39,726 nt of DNA from Microvirga terrae (GCF_013307435.2 NZ_CP102848.1:1-39726); one strand, 5' to 3'. Shown: positions 16,032 to 23,345, counted from the first letter of the stretch. Notes: generated by a model not told the origin, from the letters alone. Numbers and translations: made by a program.

Positions 16032-16334
16032 ATGACCAAGCGCCCCTCCCTCGTGGCAGGCCTCATCAACCAGACGCCCGCTCCTGAACCCGTCAGCCCT
16101 GCCCCGGAGCCGATCCCCGCCGTGAAGCCGGCAGCTCGCAAGGCCACGCCGGACATCGTCCACACGAGCGTGTATCTGCCGAAGCAGGCTCACCGGAAAC
16201 TGAAGGAAATCGCCTTCCATACGGACCAGAAGGTTCATGACCTCATCATGGAAGGAATTGACGAAGTTCTGAGGAGGCACGGCCACCCGACGTCCGCCGA
16301 GATGAAGGCTGCCGCCCAGGGAAGCGTGAAGTAA
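16032..16334 (+). CDS. RHH centromere-binding partition protein, 100 aa
   Basis: The first 38 residues are Pro/Ala-rich and disordered (PAPEPVSPAPEPIPAVKPAA), as in the mobile tails of ParG-like proteins. Residues 40-83 form a ribbon-helix-helix: strand VHTSVYLP, helix AHRKLKEIAFHT, helix VHDLIMEGIDEVLRR. The gene is two bases after parA and overlaps the next start (TAATG). In related type Ib systems this protein binds tandem repeats in front of parA, represses the operon and loads ParA. I infer that the 8-bp repeats found around the accessory region are its sites. Confidence 0.8.
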   Translation: MTKRPSLVAGLINQTPAPEPVSPAPEPIPAVKPAARKATPDIVHTSVYLPKQAHRKLKEIAFHTDQKVHDLIMEGIDEVLRRHGHPTSAEMKAAAQGSVK

Positions 16335-16663
16335 TGCAATCTGTTGTTACTGCGGCACTTACAGGTGCACTTGTTGCTGGGACCTTCGTTATTGGCCACC
16401 TTGTCCTGAAATATGGGCTCCGGAAGCCGAGTCCTTCAGGAACAGCCTCGTTCTTCGCTGGAGCCATCACCTGGGCCGCGGTCTTCACTGCCTATGTTTT
16501 GGTGATCAGCCCGGCATGGAATGTGTTCAGCGAATGGTTCAATGCTGACGCCCGTGCAGCCGCACTTGAGGCCAAGAAGGCTGAGTTCTCCAGCATATGC
16601 CAAGACATGATATCGAAAGGCCTGACGCCGGGTCGCGTATGCAAGGAAATAGGTATTGAGTAG
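16334..16663 (+). CDS. Two-helix membrane protein in the par operon, 109 aa
   Basis: Two membrane helices are visible: residues 4-26 (VVTAALTGALVAGTFVIGHL) and 40-62 (FFAGAITWAAVFTAYVLVIS). A cytoplasmic or periplasmic helical tail follows, with two cysteines (SICQDMI, GRVCKEIG). The start overlaps the RHH stop, so it is made with the partition proteins. A membrane protein in a par operon is unusual; anchoring is a possible role but is not shown. Array D follows the stop. Confidence 0.65.
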   Translation: MQSVVTAALTGALVAGTFVIGHLVLKYGLRKPSPSGTASFFAGAITWAAVFTAYVLVISPAWNVFSEWFNADARAAALEAKKAEFSSICQDMISKGLTPGRVCKEIGIE

Positions 16664-16668
16664 AACTG

Positions 16669-16720
16669 CATCTGCGCTGTAGCATTATGGCGCTACAGCA
16701 GCATCCCGCTGTAGCGCCAT
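16669..16720. repeat. Octad array D forming a bidirectional terminator-like hairpin
   Basis: Phased units CATCTGCG, CTGTAGCA, TTATGGCG, CTACAGCA, GCATCCCG and CTGTAGCG run from 16669. ATGGCGCTACAGC (16687-16699) and its exact complement (16708-16720) make a 13-bp stem with an 8-nt loop between convergent genes. Confidence 0.75.
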
Positions 16721-16726
16721 CCTCAA

Positions 16727-16930
16727 TCAACTCTCGACGATTTCGTTGATAATCTTGGAGGCTTCCTCTTCTGAGAAGTCAGCCTCCGCAATCAGGTTGG
16801 CCTCGAGTTCGGCTTTGTCCTCGCCGTTAATCTCGATCCTGTCACCCTTCGCGATGCTAGGAGTCGCCAAAGTCGCGCTTCCCTCCTGCGTCAGGGTGCC
16901 AAGAGTATCCTCTTTCTGGACAGTCCACAC
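16727..16930 (-). CDS. Downstream part of a stop-split small gene, 67 aa (GTG start)
   Basis: The acidic product (TVQKEDTLGTLTQEGSATLA, then DRIEINGEDKAELEANLIAE and DFSEEEASKIINEIVES) starts at a GTG with no good ribosome site. The same frame upstream, across a TAA at 16937-16939, is the 27-codon ORF described next. The two halves read as one 97-codon gene with an in-frame stop. This part could be made by reinitiation or readthrough, or it may be the dead end of a pseudogene. Confidence 0.5.
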   Translation of the reverse strand: MWTVQKEDTLGTLTQEGSATLATPSIAKGDRIEINGEDKAELEANLIAEADFSEEEASKIINEIVES

Positions 16931-16936
16931 TCGCAG

Positions 16937-17020
16937 TTAATCGCCTTCGTCGTACTTCTCAATTGAGATGGGCCGGCCACCGACGGTGCCCTGCCAAAGC
17001 TCGTTCCACTTGTCCGCCAT
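16937..17020 (-). CDS. Upstream part of a stop-split small gene, 27 aa
   Basis: The ATG at 17020 has a good AGGAG site nine bases before it and encodes MADKWNELWQGTVGGRPISI and seven more residues before TAA. The frame continues after two sense codons into the 16930 GTG gene. Array E lies upstream and array D downstream, so the unit is bracketed by octads. Confidence 0.5.
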   Translation of the reverse strand: MADKWNELWQGTVGGRPISIEKYDEGD

Positions 17021-17066
17021 GCAGATATCTCCTGTCGCGGGTGAAACCAGAAGACAGACGTTGGTT

Positions 17067-17114
17067 CCATCGCACTATAGCGCTACGGCACTATAGGTTT
17101 AGAGCACCACAAGG
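17067..17114. repeat. Octad array E
   Basis: Six phased units from 17067: CCATCGCA, CTATAGCG, CTACGGCA, CTATAGGT, TTAGAGCA, CCACAAGG. A perfect 14-bp palindrome (AGGTGGCGCCACCT, 17112-17125) follows. The array lies upstream of the stop-split gene and downstream of the DUF1127 gene. Confidence 0.7.
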
Positions 17115-17148
17115 TGGCGCCACCTCGCTCATTCTGTGTTGGCAGGGA

Positions 17149-17298
17149 TCATCGCCCCTGCCGAACGGCCTTCGAAATGTCGCCCCGCGTCAGACCAATG
17201 TCGGAGAGCTCCCGATCCGTCAAAGCTCCCAGCTCGCGGGCAGTTTTACGGGAACGGTGCCACTGGCGAAGGGTGGAAAGAACGACCGACAGAAACAT
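17149..17298 (-). CDS. DUF1127 (YjiS-like) protein, 49 aa
   Basis: The minus-strand ATG at 17298 opens MFLSVVLSTLRQWHRSRKTA followed by RELGALTDRELSDIGLTRGD and a short tail. This is the classic DUF1127 pattern (Arg-rich start, L-x-x-L-x-D-R-x-L-x-D-I-G-[IL]-x-R). Short DUF1127 proteins of Alphaproteobacteria bind RNA and affect phosphate and carbon metabolism or small-RNA turnover in the cases studied; the role of this plasmid copy is unknown. Confidence 0.85.
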   Translation of the reverse strand: MFLSVVLSTLRQWHRSRKTARELGALTDRELSDIGLTRGDISKAVRQGR

Positions 17299-17585
17299 GG
17301 TGCAACCTCAACAATAAACGCGCACGAGTTGGCCCACGCCGCCTTGAGGCAGCGAAGGAGAAAAGTTGGCCACCCATTGAGATGGCCGAGTTTAGGGAGG
17401 AAACCCGCCACAGGGAGGCCGTGGCGGAGGAGGGGTCATCTACAGCGCACCACGCGCCGGACAAACCTGAAAGTGGTCGCCCCTGGCATGCGGAATGAGC
17501 ATGGAACGGTCTGAGCGCGTTTACCCCGAGTTTACGAACACCCCGAACCCAGAGAGAAGCATCATGCCGCCTCGGTGGAATAAAC

Positions 17586-17609
17586 CTACAGCGCTACAGC
17601 ATTTTAGCA
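17586..17609. repeat. Octad array F
   Basis: Three phased units (CTACAGCG, CTACAGCA, TTTTAGCA) lie 54 bp upstream of the 17663 gene. Confidence 0.65.
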
Positions 17610-17662
17610 GGAACCAGCCCTCACACGGTACGTTCCCGATATAAGATATCGGAGTCGTCGCT

Positions 17663-17896
17663 GTGATCCTCACCAAATCGCCCGCTCTTGGCGCACCTCA
17701 CAAGTCCAACCCTTTCGTCATCTGGCGCTGGGAGCCGGAAGGGCCTCAGTATGTCAGCGAGACCATTGATGACCCGAACACTGGCATCTCCAGAGAGACG
17801 CGGCGCCTCGATGTCCCTGAAGGCGCTATTCTAGGGATGACTCCCGACGGCAAGTTCATGGTCGGGGAAGTGATGAACAACGCTACAGCACCGTAG
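17663..17896 (+). CDS. Small hypothetical protein, 77 aa (GTG start)
   Basis: The GTG at 17663 opens a soluble beta-rich protein: NPFVIWRWEPEGPQYVSETI, then DDPNTGISRETRRLDVPEGA, then GMTPDGKFMVGEV. No family is recognised. Array F precedes it, and its last five codons are the beginning of array G, so the gene is bracketed by octads. Confidence 0.55.
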   Translation: MILTKSPALGAPHKSNPFVIWRWEPEGPQYVSETIDDPNTGISRETRRLDVPEGAILGMTPDGKFMVGEVMNNATAP

Positions 17897-17930
17897 AACT
17901 ACAGCACCACGATGCTAAAGCATCGCAATG
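17883..17930. repeat. Octad array G
   Basis: Six phased units from 17883: CTACAGCA, CCGTAGAA, CTACAGCA, CCACGATG, CTAAAGCA, TCGCAATG. The array begins inside the last codons of the 17663 gene. Confidence 0.75.
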
Positions 17931-18021
17931 CAACCATCCCCCGGGGCGGCCGTTATGCAGACGTGGAGGCTTCCCCGCATTCCCCTTGTGCCGTTTTTCC
18001 TGCACGTCCTCCACCGACTAC

Positions 18022-18055
18022 AGCCCCGCTCAGGCCAATCCCGGCGGGGCTTTTT
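18022..18055 (+). terminator. Rho-independent terminator overlapping the recombinase 3' end
   Basis: AGCCCCGC (18022-18029) pairs with GCGGGGCT (18044-18051), followed by a run of T. It would end plus-strand transcripts from the 17663 gene and lies in the last codons of the opposing recombinase. Confidence 0.7.
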
Positions 18056-18725
18056 CTTGACCGAGTACCCGCATCACCTGCGTCGCGGTCCAGTTCTTGC
18101 CCCGAGACGTCCTGATGTGCCGTTCATTCAGGGCGGCTGCTATCTGCCGGAGAGACGTGGCGCCGCTCGCCTGGATGTCGGCAACGATAGGTCTGATGTC
18201 GGCCGCACGGCTCCTTGCCTTGGTCGACCGGACAAGGGCGCTGGCCTCAGCGCCTTTCTTGGCCACGAGGTGGATCCGGCCGCGGTTCCCGCCGAGCTTC
18301 GTCCCACGCGCCTTGGCAGCGGCGAGGGCGTCCTTGGTCCGCCTGGAAATCATCTCACGCTCATGCTCGGCCACGGCAGCCAGAATGTGAACCGTCAGCC
18401 GATTGGCCTGCGGGAAGTCGACGGCCGTGAACTCAACCCCGGACTCCATCAAGTTGCTGATGAAGGCGACGTTGCGGGCGAGACGATCCAGCTTGGCGAT
18501 GATCAGGATGGCGCCATGGAGCCGGCACAGCCGGAGGGCTTCGGTCAGGCGAGGGCGATTGTTCTTCTTGCCGCTCTCGACTTCGATAACCTCGGACATG
18601 AGCTGCCAGTCCCCGCCGTTGAGGTACGACCGAACGGCTTCCTGCTGCGCCTCGAGGCCAAGGCCGGATCTGCCCTGCTTCTCGGTGCTGACGCGGTAGT
18701 AGGCGACGAACCTGCGCTGAGACAT
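18030..18725 (-). CDS. Serine recombinase (resolvase/invertase type), 231 aa
   Basis: The N-terminal catalytic domain has the nucleophile Ser13 in AYYRVSTEKQ. It also has GLEAQQEAVRSYL, the LIIAKLDRLARN arginine motif near residue 80, and HEREMISRRTKDALAAAKARG at the start of the long E helix. The C-terminal part (SLRQIAAALNERHIRTSRGK, NWTATQVMRVL) is a short DNA-binding region. The length fits resolvases rather than large integrases. It probably resolves multimers of this circular replicon. An 18-bp palindrome at 18804-18821, upstream of the gene, is a candidate crossover site. Confidence 0.85.
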   Translation of the reverse strand: MSQRRFVAYYRVSTEKQGRSGLGLEAQQEAVRSYLNGGDWQLMSEVIEVESGKKNNRPRLTEALRLCRLHGAILIIAKLDRLARNVAFISNLMESGVEFTAVDFPQANRLTVHILAAVAEHEREMISRRTKDALAAAKARGTKLGGNRGRIHLVAKKGAEASALVRSTKARSRAADIRPIVADIQASGATSLRQIAAALNERHIRTSRGKNWTATQVMRVLGQEKAPPGLA

Positions 18726-18803
18726 GACGAACCCTCGGCCGGAGATGCCTAGAACAGGCTCACCCGCGTTACTGCATCACACAAATGGCGGGAGTGACGG
18801 AAG

Positions 18804-18821
18804 CCACTACGTCCGTAGTGG
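18804..18821. promoter_or_regulatory. 18-bp palindrome upstream of the recombinase, candidate res site
   Basis: CCACTACG, TC, CGTAGTGG: perfect 8-bp arms around a two-base centre, as expected for a serine-recombinase crossover with a 2-bp overlap. The location 79 bp upstream of the recombinase start supports this, but an operator role is equally possible. Confidence 0.45.
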
Positions 18822-18961
18822 TAAATGTAACGGGTTTCGGATTGCGGTCAAGCTTGTTCGGCCGGCGCCGGCAGGGACCACCCGCGCATGTAACCCAAAG
18901 GTATCGGTGAGGGCGCAGAAAGATATCGACAGGCGACAGGGCGACCTGTCACAATGCACCT

Positions 18962-19174
18962 ATGATGTATTTCACCTATTCCTTTTCCCCACAAGACGCG
19001 GCTTACACGGCCGATGATTTCATGATCGACCTCTCGTCATTTTCGGATCATCTTACTTTCCATCACTGGAAGGAAGGCGGGTATACTCGGGTCTACGTCA
19101 CTCCTGCGAGCGGCTACAACCCCAACAACATCGCAGTACTTGTCCGGATGAGAACTTCGAGGAAACCGGACTGA
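18962..19174 (+). CDS. Small hypothetical protein, 70 aa
   Basis: The product (MMYFTYSFSPQDAAYTADDF...) is soluble with mixed beta strands and several aromatics, ending in LVRMRTSRKPD. The start is ATGATG without a clear ribosome site. Array H follows the stop. Not recognised. Confidence 0.45.
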   Translation: MMYFTYSFSPQDAAYTADDFMIDLSSFSDHLTFHHWKEGGYTRVYVTPASGYNPNNIAVLVRMRTSRKPD

Positions 19175-19185
19175 CAGAGGCACAA

Positions 19186-19225
19186 CTACAGCGCTGTAGC
19201 GCCAAAGCATTACAGCGCTGTAGTA
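19186..19225. repeat. Octad array H
   Basis: Five phased units (CTACAGCG, CTGTAGCG, CCAAAGCA, TTACAGCG, CTGTAGTA) contain two copies of a perfect CAGCGCTG core. The array ends 56 bp upstream of the preferred WGR start. Confidence 0.8.
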
Positions 19226-19281
19226 TGAATCCGTTCATCGTTTCATGCGTTAATGGTCCAGGCTCACCACAGAGGCCGCCC

Positions 19282-19611
19282 ATGCGCCAACTGTCCTTCG
19301 CCTTCCTGCTCGCTGGCAGCCATGCCGTCCGGGGCGAACCCACATCTGGATCGTCCGCCAGCGAGGCGGGGACTCGGCCCGTCACCCTGCGCCGGATCGA
19401 TCCAGCCAGGAACATGCGCCGCTTCTACTCCCTCGAGGTGGAGTGGGATCTGCTCGGAAATGTCGTTTTGGTCCGCCGTTGGGGACGGATCGGCAGCGCC
19501 GGGAAGGTCCGCTTGGACGCTCATGCAGGAGAGGGCGAGGCTCTCGCAGCCCTCCAAGCCCTTCAGATGGCCAAGGCGAGGAAGGGCTATCAGCCTATGG
19601 TTCGAGCGTAG
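19282..19611 (+). CDS. Second stand-alone WGR-domain protein, 109 aa
   Basis: I prefer the ATG at 19282 (MRQLSFAFLLAGSHAVRGEP), with AGAGG six bases upstream; an in-frame ATG at 19225 abuts array H and lacks a ribosome site. Residues 35-105 are a WGR domain: LRRIDPARNMRRFYSLEVEW, LVRRWGRIGSAGK, then a helix and KGYQPM. It is a diverged paralogue of the 11546-11803 protein. The hydrophobic first 15 residues could be a remnant signal or simply part of the fold. Confidence 0.8.
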   Translation: MRQLSFAFLLAGSHAVRGEPTSGSSASEAGTRPVTLRRIDPARNMRRFYSLEVEWDLLGNVVLVRRWGRIGSAGKVRLDAHAGEGEALAALQALQMAKARKGYQPMVRA

Positions 19612-19799
19612 AGACCCGCCAGTTCGCTTCCACGACGGCCGACGGGTCAACTGATTTCAGGAGGTTACGCACCCGCTATCTCTCGTCCCATTCGCGCTGC
19701 GCCATGTCCGGATCCTTGGGCAGATAGGGCCAGACGTACACGGCCTCCCACAGTCTCCACTCATGAAACGTCCGTCTTGTAGGGGTGGGGTCCGCCGCC

Positions 19800-20525
19800 T
19801 CAGGCAGGCAGTTGCAGATGCTGCTGCGCCCACATAGCGGCTTGGGTGCGGTTGCCCGCCTTGACCTTCCTCAGAATGCTCTTGATGTGGACCTTTACGG
19901 TCGCTTCCACGAGACCGAGCTGACGCGCAATGAGTTTGTTCGTGGCGCCCTCCATCAGGCATCGCAAGACCTGGGCCTCTCTGTCCGATAGCCGCCCTGC
20001 CAACCCGACAGTCGGGAACAACGGACCTTCCTGAGCCTCCGGCTCGCTCCAACGGGACTGCTGTTCGAGCAGGGCCAGGCCAATCTCCGCTGGAAGGATG
20101 GTCTCACCGTCGGTCACCAGTTCAAGAACCTTGACCAAGCTGCTCCCGCCCATGGCGGGGGAGCAAAGCCCATTCAGACCGGCTTCGAACAGACGGAGGA
20201 CGGTGTTGGGCTTCAAATGATCGGCCAGAACAACCACCCAGGCTGAGGGACACTGAGCCTTCAGCCTCTCAAGGGTTTCCAGGTACGCGTTCGGCGAGAG
20301 GCTCTCCCCCAACAGGATGAGAACGCGGTCGCTCTCAGCAAAGACTGATATGTCCGACGTCAGATCAACGACACGATCCGCCAAGGCGAACGGCGTGTCG
20401 GATAGGATCATTCTGAGACCAGCGCGAAGAACAGTGTTGCGGCAGATCAACAGGGTCGTGGTATGCGGTACCGCATCATGGGCAATCGAGTGCGATTGCA
20501 TCCTGACAACAACTTCTTGTCTCAT
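19800..20525 (-). CDS. NarL/FixJ-type LuxR regulator with degenerate receiver, 241 aa
   Basis: Residues 20-150 have the outline of a receiver domain, but the phospho-acceptor position reads VLILLGESLSP with no Asp, so phosphorylation is unlikely. The C-terminal HTH is clear: GRLSDREAQVLRCLMEGATN, KLIARQLGLVEATVKVHIKS, ILRKV, the normal LuxR/GerE form. Such pseudo-receiver regulators are frequent in Methylobacteriaceae. It stands alone; its targets are unknown. Confidence 0.8.
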   Translation of the reverse strand: MRQEVVVRMQSHSIAHDAVPHTTTLLICRNTVLRAGLRMILSDTPFALADRVVDLTSDISVFAESDRVLILLGESLSPNAYLETLERLKAQCPSAWVVVLADHLKPNTVLRLFEAGLNGLCSPAMGGSSLVKVLELVTDGETILPAEIGLALLEQQSRWSEPEAQEGPLFPTVGLAGRLSDREAQVLRCLMEGATNKLIARQLGLVEATVKVHIKSILRKVKAGNRTQAAMWAQQHLQLPA

Positions 20526-20732
20526 AACTCAATGCCCCTTTGGCCCCCTTGGCGGGTAACTCAATACTGTACCAAGAGCTGGCCCGGCGGTTGATCCCGA
20601 ACGGGGCAGTGACTGGGCACGGGTGAGTTAACTCTTTTGGCAGCCTGAACCTCAGTGGGTCACCGTCCGTAAGCTCGTTGGCACCAGGGGCCGCAATTTT
20701 CCGGGGGTATAGAAGGCTCTAGGGCGAGCGTC

Positions 20733-20882
20733 TTAGAGCATGACGTACATCAGGATTGCACAACTCACGCCGGAAAGCGTCAGTGCCAGAGCCACGATGG
20801 AGACAGCCTGATGTCCGAACCGATCAAGCTCAGCCTGAGCCATTTCGGGCTGGGCATGAGGTTCAAGGTCGAGAAAGTTCAT
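20733..20882 (-). CDS. Small membrane protein, 49 aa
   Basis: The ATG at 20882 opens MNFLDLEPHAQPEMAQAELD followed by one membrane helix (VSIVALALTLSGVSCAILMY). There is a GGGGCGG site upstream. It is a single-pass protein with a short polar N-terminus; nothing similar is recognised. Confidence 0.5.
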   Translation of the reverse strand: MNFLDLEPHAQPEMAQAELDRFGHQAVSIVALALTLSGVSCAILMYVML

Positions 20883-20950
20883 TTTGCCGCCCCAGATTAG
20901 ATCCCTTCCAACATACAAACGCCGTGGTACTCCGTAAGGTTCAGCTTACG

Positions 20951-21190
20951 ATGTCGAGAACGAACCTGCCTGGGGATTGGTCCGCAATCAGTGAGGCGCC
21001 ACGTGACGGTACGCCTGTGATCCTTTGGTTGCTTGAGGATGAGGCTCCGCCAGAGGCCCCCAAATCTGTCGGGTACTGGACCGCAAATCCCAGTGCCGGC
21101 ATCGGTTACTGGCGGCTCTTCGGTGATCCACCCAGCTTTTGCTCGGATCGGCAGATACGCGGTTGGCGTCAGCTTCTCCGAGGGGAGTGA
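20951..21190 (+). CDS. DUF551-like small protein, 79 aa
   Basis: The ATG at 20951 gives MSRTNLPGDWSAISEAPRDG, then TPVILWLLEDEAPPEAPKSV and GYWTANPSAGIGYWRLF. The pattern W-x-x-I-x-x-A-P-x-D-G-T-P-V followed by aromatic strands is the DUF551-like fold common in phages and prophages. A longer in-frame start at 20756 overlaps the opposite gene and is unlikely. Confidence 0.65.
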   Translation: MSRTNLPGDWSAISEAPRDGTPVILWLLEDEAPPEAPKSVGYWTANPSAGIGYWRLFGDPPSFCSDRQIRGWRQLLRGE

Positions 21191-21246
21191 CAGAGCAACG
21201 AACAAACGGTTCCCTGATGAGTTTGTAAGCACCCAATCATCAGGAA

Positions 21247-21498
21247 ATGCCGGTGCCGCGTTACTTCTTCGACACCTACGATGGTGAGCGTTTCGTCCCC
21301 GACCCTGATGGAGTCGACCTGCCGGATCTCGCGGCGGCGAAAGCCGAGGCGCAAAAAGCCCTGACGGATATCGCTCGGGATGCCCTCCCCAACGGCGACC
21401 AGCGGACTTTCATGGTCAGCGTCAGAGGAGGGACGGGAGAACTGCTGGCGCGGGCGTCGCTCACCCTCATCGTCGAGGATGTCGAAGTGGCAGCGTAG
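21247..21498 (+). CDS. DUF6894-type protein, 83 aa
   Basis: PRYFFDTYDGERFVPDPDGV followed by DLPDLAAAKAEAQKAL and a C-terminal strand region (RTFMVSVRGGTGELLARASL) match the short DUF6894 family, which is abundant in Methylobacterium and Rhizobium relatives. Its function is unknown. The copy supports an alphaproteobacterial host. Confidence 0.8.
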   Translation: MPVPRYFFDTYDGERFVPDPDGVDLPDLAAAKAEAQKALTDIARDALPNGDQRTFMVSVRGGTGELLARASLTLIVEDVEVAA

Positions 21499-21513
21499 CT
21501 TCCCATAGGGTCG

Positions 21514-21834
21514 TTATGGGTTGCAGCTTCTGCCATAGAACCGCAGCATCCGCTCATAGGCGTCAGTGAGGCGCCGGCCGGCATCCCCTCGCTTGTCTTC
21601 CCTGCCGCTTCTCGAGAATGGAAGCGCCGGGCCGGGCAGGGTGGCGGTCAGGCTCCACGCCCATGTGCCCGCTAGTGGCCCATGAGGCTCCTGATGAACG
21701 TTGCCGATGTAGGTGTGCCAGCGGCTGTCGCTGTCCCGATCCGGCTTGTCCTCGTCGAAACAAGTCCAACTCGTCTCCAACCAGGCATCATCCGGCCAAG
21801 CCTCTGAGGTCTTCATCCAGTAGATGCTAGGCAT
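21514..21834 (-). CDS. Hypothetical protein, 106 aa
   Basis: A polar, Trp-rich protein: AWPDDAWLETSWTCFDEDKP, SRWHTYIGNVHQEPHGPLAG, TWAWSLTATLPGP, then a helix LTDAYERMLRFYG. The composition suggests a compact soluble domain. It lies 6 bases after a 22-codon gene with which it is probably co-transcribed. Not recognised. Confidence 0.6.
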   Translation of the reverse strand: MPSIYWMKTSEAWPDDAWLETSWTCFDEDKPDRDSDSRWHTYIGNVHQEPHGPLAGTWAWSLTATLPGPALPFSRSGREDKRGDAGRRLTDAYERMLRFYGRSCNP

Positions 21835-21840
21835 GCCGCG

Positions 21841-21909
21841 CTACTTACGGGGGCGGCCTGAAGCGTCAATGGTGACGCGCTGTCCGGAAATCGGGTCGAG
21901 AATGGTCAT
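21841..21909 (-). CDS. Microprotein, 22 aa
   Basis: The ATG at 21909 has an AAGGGA site at good spacing and encodes MTILDPISGQRVTIDASGRP and two more residues before TAG. Short proteins with a (T/K)ILDPxTGxxV pattern recur as tiny ORFs in Rhizobiales genomes, from memory, which supports a real gene. It is followed closely by the 21834 gene. Confidence 0.5.
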   Translation of the reverse strand: MTILDPISGQRVTIDASGRPRK

Positions 21910-22030
21910 GGCAGCATCCCTTGTGCAGGCGCATGAACAACGCCGAACGTCCGCTTGCGGATCAGTCTAATTCCCATTGTGGTTACGGGACTCTTACCGA
22001 CACGTGTGCTCAAACACAAAGAGCAGTCCG

Positions 22031-22354
22031 TCAGGGAACAGGCCGCATTTCCATATCGGGATAGTTGTTATCCCACCGAGCCGCCCCGGTCTTCAGGTCG
22101 ATTTCCATAGTGAATCGACGCGGAGCTGTTTCCGGAGCGCCACCGCACTTGCCGCCGTGCTTCTCCCGAACAGTGACCGTTGCCACTGTCTTCGTAGCTT
22201 CTTCCAGCACCAGGGACGAACAAGCCAACTCCGCTCGGGAAAGAAGGCGATGCTGGGTGATGATGCGAGATGCCTTCCGCATGATGACGTCTTCTTCGGC
22301 TGCAAGTGACGTCAGAGGAACGAGGCATGCGATAGTACAGATGACATACTTCAT
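22031..22354 (-). CDS. Small secreted protein, 107 aa
   Basis: MKYVICTIACLVPLTSLAAE is a clear Sec signal peptide with cleavage after LAA. The mature part has ITQHRLLSRAELACSSLVLE, a pair of cysteines (CGG and LACS) and TMEIDLKTGAARWDNNYP. It is a periplasmic protein of unknown function; the pattern recalls small hypothetical proteins of Rhizobiales. Confidence 0.65.
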   Translation of the reverse strand: MKYVICTIACLVPLTSLAAEEDVIMRKASRIITQHRLLSRAELACSSLVLEEATKTVATVTVREKHGGKCGGAPETAPRRFTMEIDLKTGAARWDNNYPDMEMRPVP

Positions 22355-22404
22355 TGAAGGGCGCTAAGCTATACTATGTATTCTATTCATCACATCCGAT
22401 AAAC

Positions 22405-22800
22405 TCATTGTATTTTCAAGCACAAGGCTAGCACATCAGCTTTCGGAACATTTCCTGACCACGCGCATTCCCAGCGGTTCGCTGCTGTATTTGGTCCAAT
22501 ATTTTGCAAGGGGACCGCGCCACTTTGAGAGATGCAAGTTCCTGAAATCACCTTTGTATGTTCAGGACAAGTAGATTCCCAAACAGTGCTGTCTGTCCCT
22601 GGCCTTACAGATCCAGCAGATCCCTGAAGAGGCGCGGAAGCCTTGGAGCCGGGAACAAGTGTTATTTTGCCGAAAAGTTCACTCTCCACCTCCACGGAGG
22701 CACTCAAGACAATGACCCCGTATGCAGCCGCGATGGCGACGATCAAGGCAGATATAGCAGCAATAAGCTTTACTATCTGATCGAAAGACATGAGTGTCAT
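22405..22800 (-). CDS. Membrane-anchored hypothetical protein, 131 aa
   Basis: The start at 22800 (MTLMSFDQIVKLIAAISALI) is chosen over 22827. One membrane helix spans about residues 9-35. The exposed part has four cysteines in the region STCPEHTKVISGTCISQSGA and RWECAWSG...LALCLKIQ, probably two disulfides in the periplasm. The function is unknown. Base composition is a little more AT-rich than in neighbouring genes. Confidence 0.55.
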   Translation of the reverse strand: MTLMSFDQIVKLIAAISALIVAIAAAYGVIVLSASVEVESELFGKITLVPGSKASAPLQGSAGSVRPGTDSTVWESTCPEHTKVISGTCISQSGAVPLQNIGPNTAANRWECAWSGNVPKADVLALCLKIQ

Positions 22801-22895
22801 TGTTTGCCCGCTCTCGCGCACACGCAAACTATACGCTCATTTGCGGACTAAACCCATAGCGGGTCAGATAAAGGCAGCGTTCAGGTTACGCGGGC

Positions 22896-23339
22896 TTATG
22901 CGTTCCGCCTATCTAGGTTCAGCACATCAAGGATCAGGGAAAGGCCGATGACGTGGCCTGTCTCCAATCTCTCCTCGAGGGCATGTTCTAGGTCATCCAC
23001 CGTCGACACGTTCGTAGGGTCCAGCGCCGCCATCTGGGCCTTTACGAGCATTCCCTTGGGTGTCTTCGCCCGCGTCCGGACAATTCGTCCCTCCAGCTCA
23101 TGCAGGGACTCCACGGTCTCACGCACGGGTTGGTCATATCGCTCCTCGCCCTCGTCCGATTGCCTGTAGAGCATGAGCAGGCGCTCCCATGCCTCCTGCC
23201 ATTCCTGCCCCATGGCCAGGAGTGCGCTATCTTCGCCTCCGGGAACGGCAGCCGTAGCAAGGGCAGGAGATGCAGCAAGAGCCGCGAGAGAGCCACCCAG
23301 GACAGAGCGGCGGGACAGGTCGGCGTGCTTCGTCTTCAT
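22896..23339 (-). CDS. Tat-signal hypothetical protein, 147 aa (paralogue of the next gene)
   Basis: MKTKHADLSRRSVLGGSLAA is a twin-arginine-type signal (SRRSVLGG) followed by a hydrophobic stretch and ALATAAVPG. The mature part is helical and acidic (ESLHELEGRIVRTRAKTPKG, then STVDDLEHALEERLETG). The adjacent 228-aa protein has the same plan. Such Tat-like helical proteins are common in Hyphomicrobiales mobile regions, and their role is unknown. The leader carries octad array I immediately before the ribosome site. Confidence 0.65.
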   Translation of the reverse strand: MKTKHADLSRRSVLGGSLAALAASPALATAAVPGGEDSALLAMGQEWQEAWERLLMLYRQSDEGEERYDQPVRETVESLHELEGRIVRTRAKTPKGMLVKAQMAALDPTNVSTVDDLEHALEERLETGHVIGLSLILDVLNLDRRNA

Positions 23340-23345
23340 CTTGAA

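Noticed and set aside
17136..17498. 120-codon plus-strand frame over the DUF1127 gene, including a 38-codon tail after 17382
   Set aside because: Overlaps a clear DUF1127 gene; the tail looks slightly coding but lacks a ribosome site at its ATG.
19681..19800. Minus-strand remnant after the LuxR gene with natural sequence (HEWRLWEAVYVWPYLPKDPD)
   Set aside because: Codon use is good, but no start codon or ribosome site is found in that frame; perhaps a decayed gene fragment, too uncertain to annotate.
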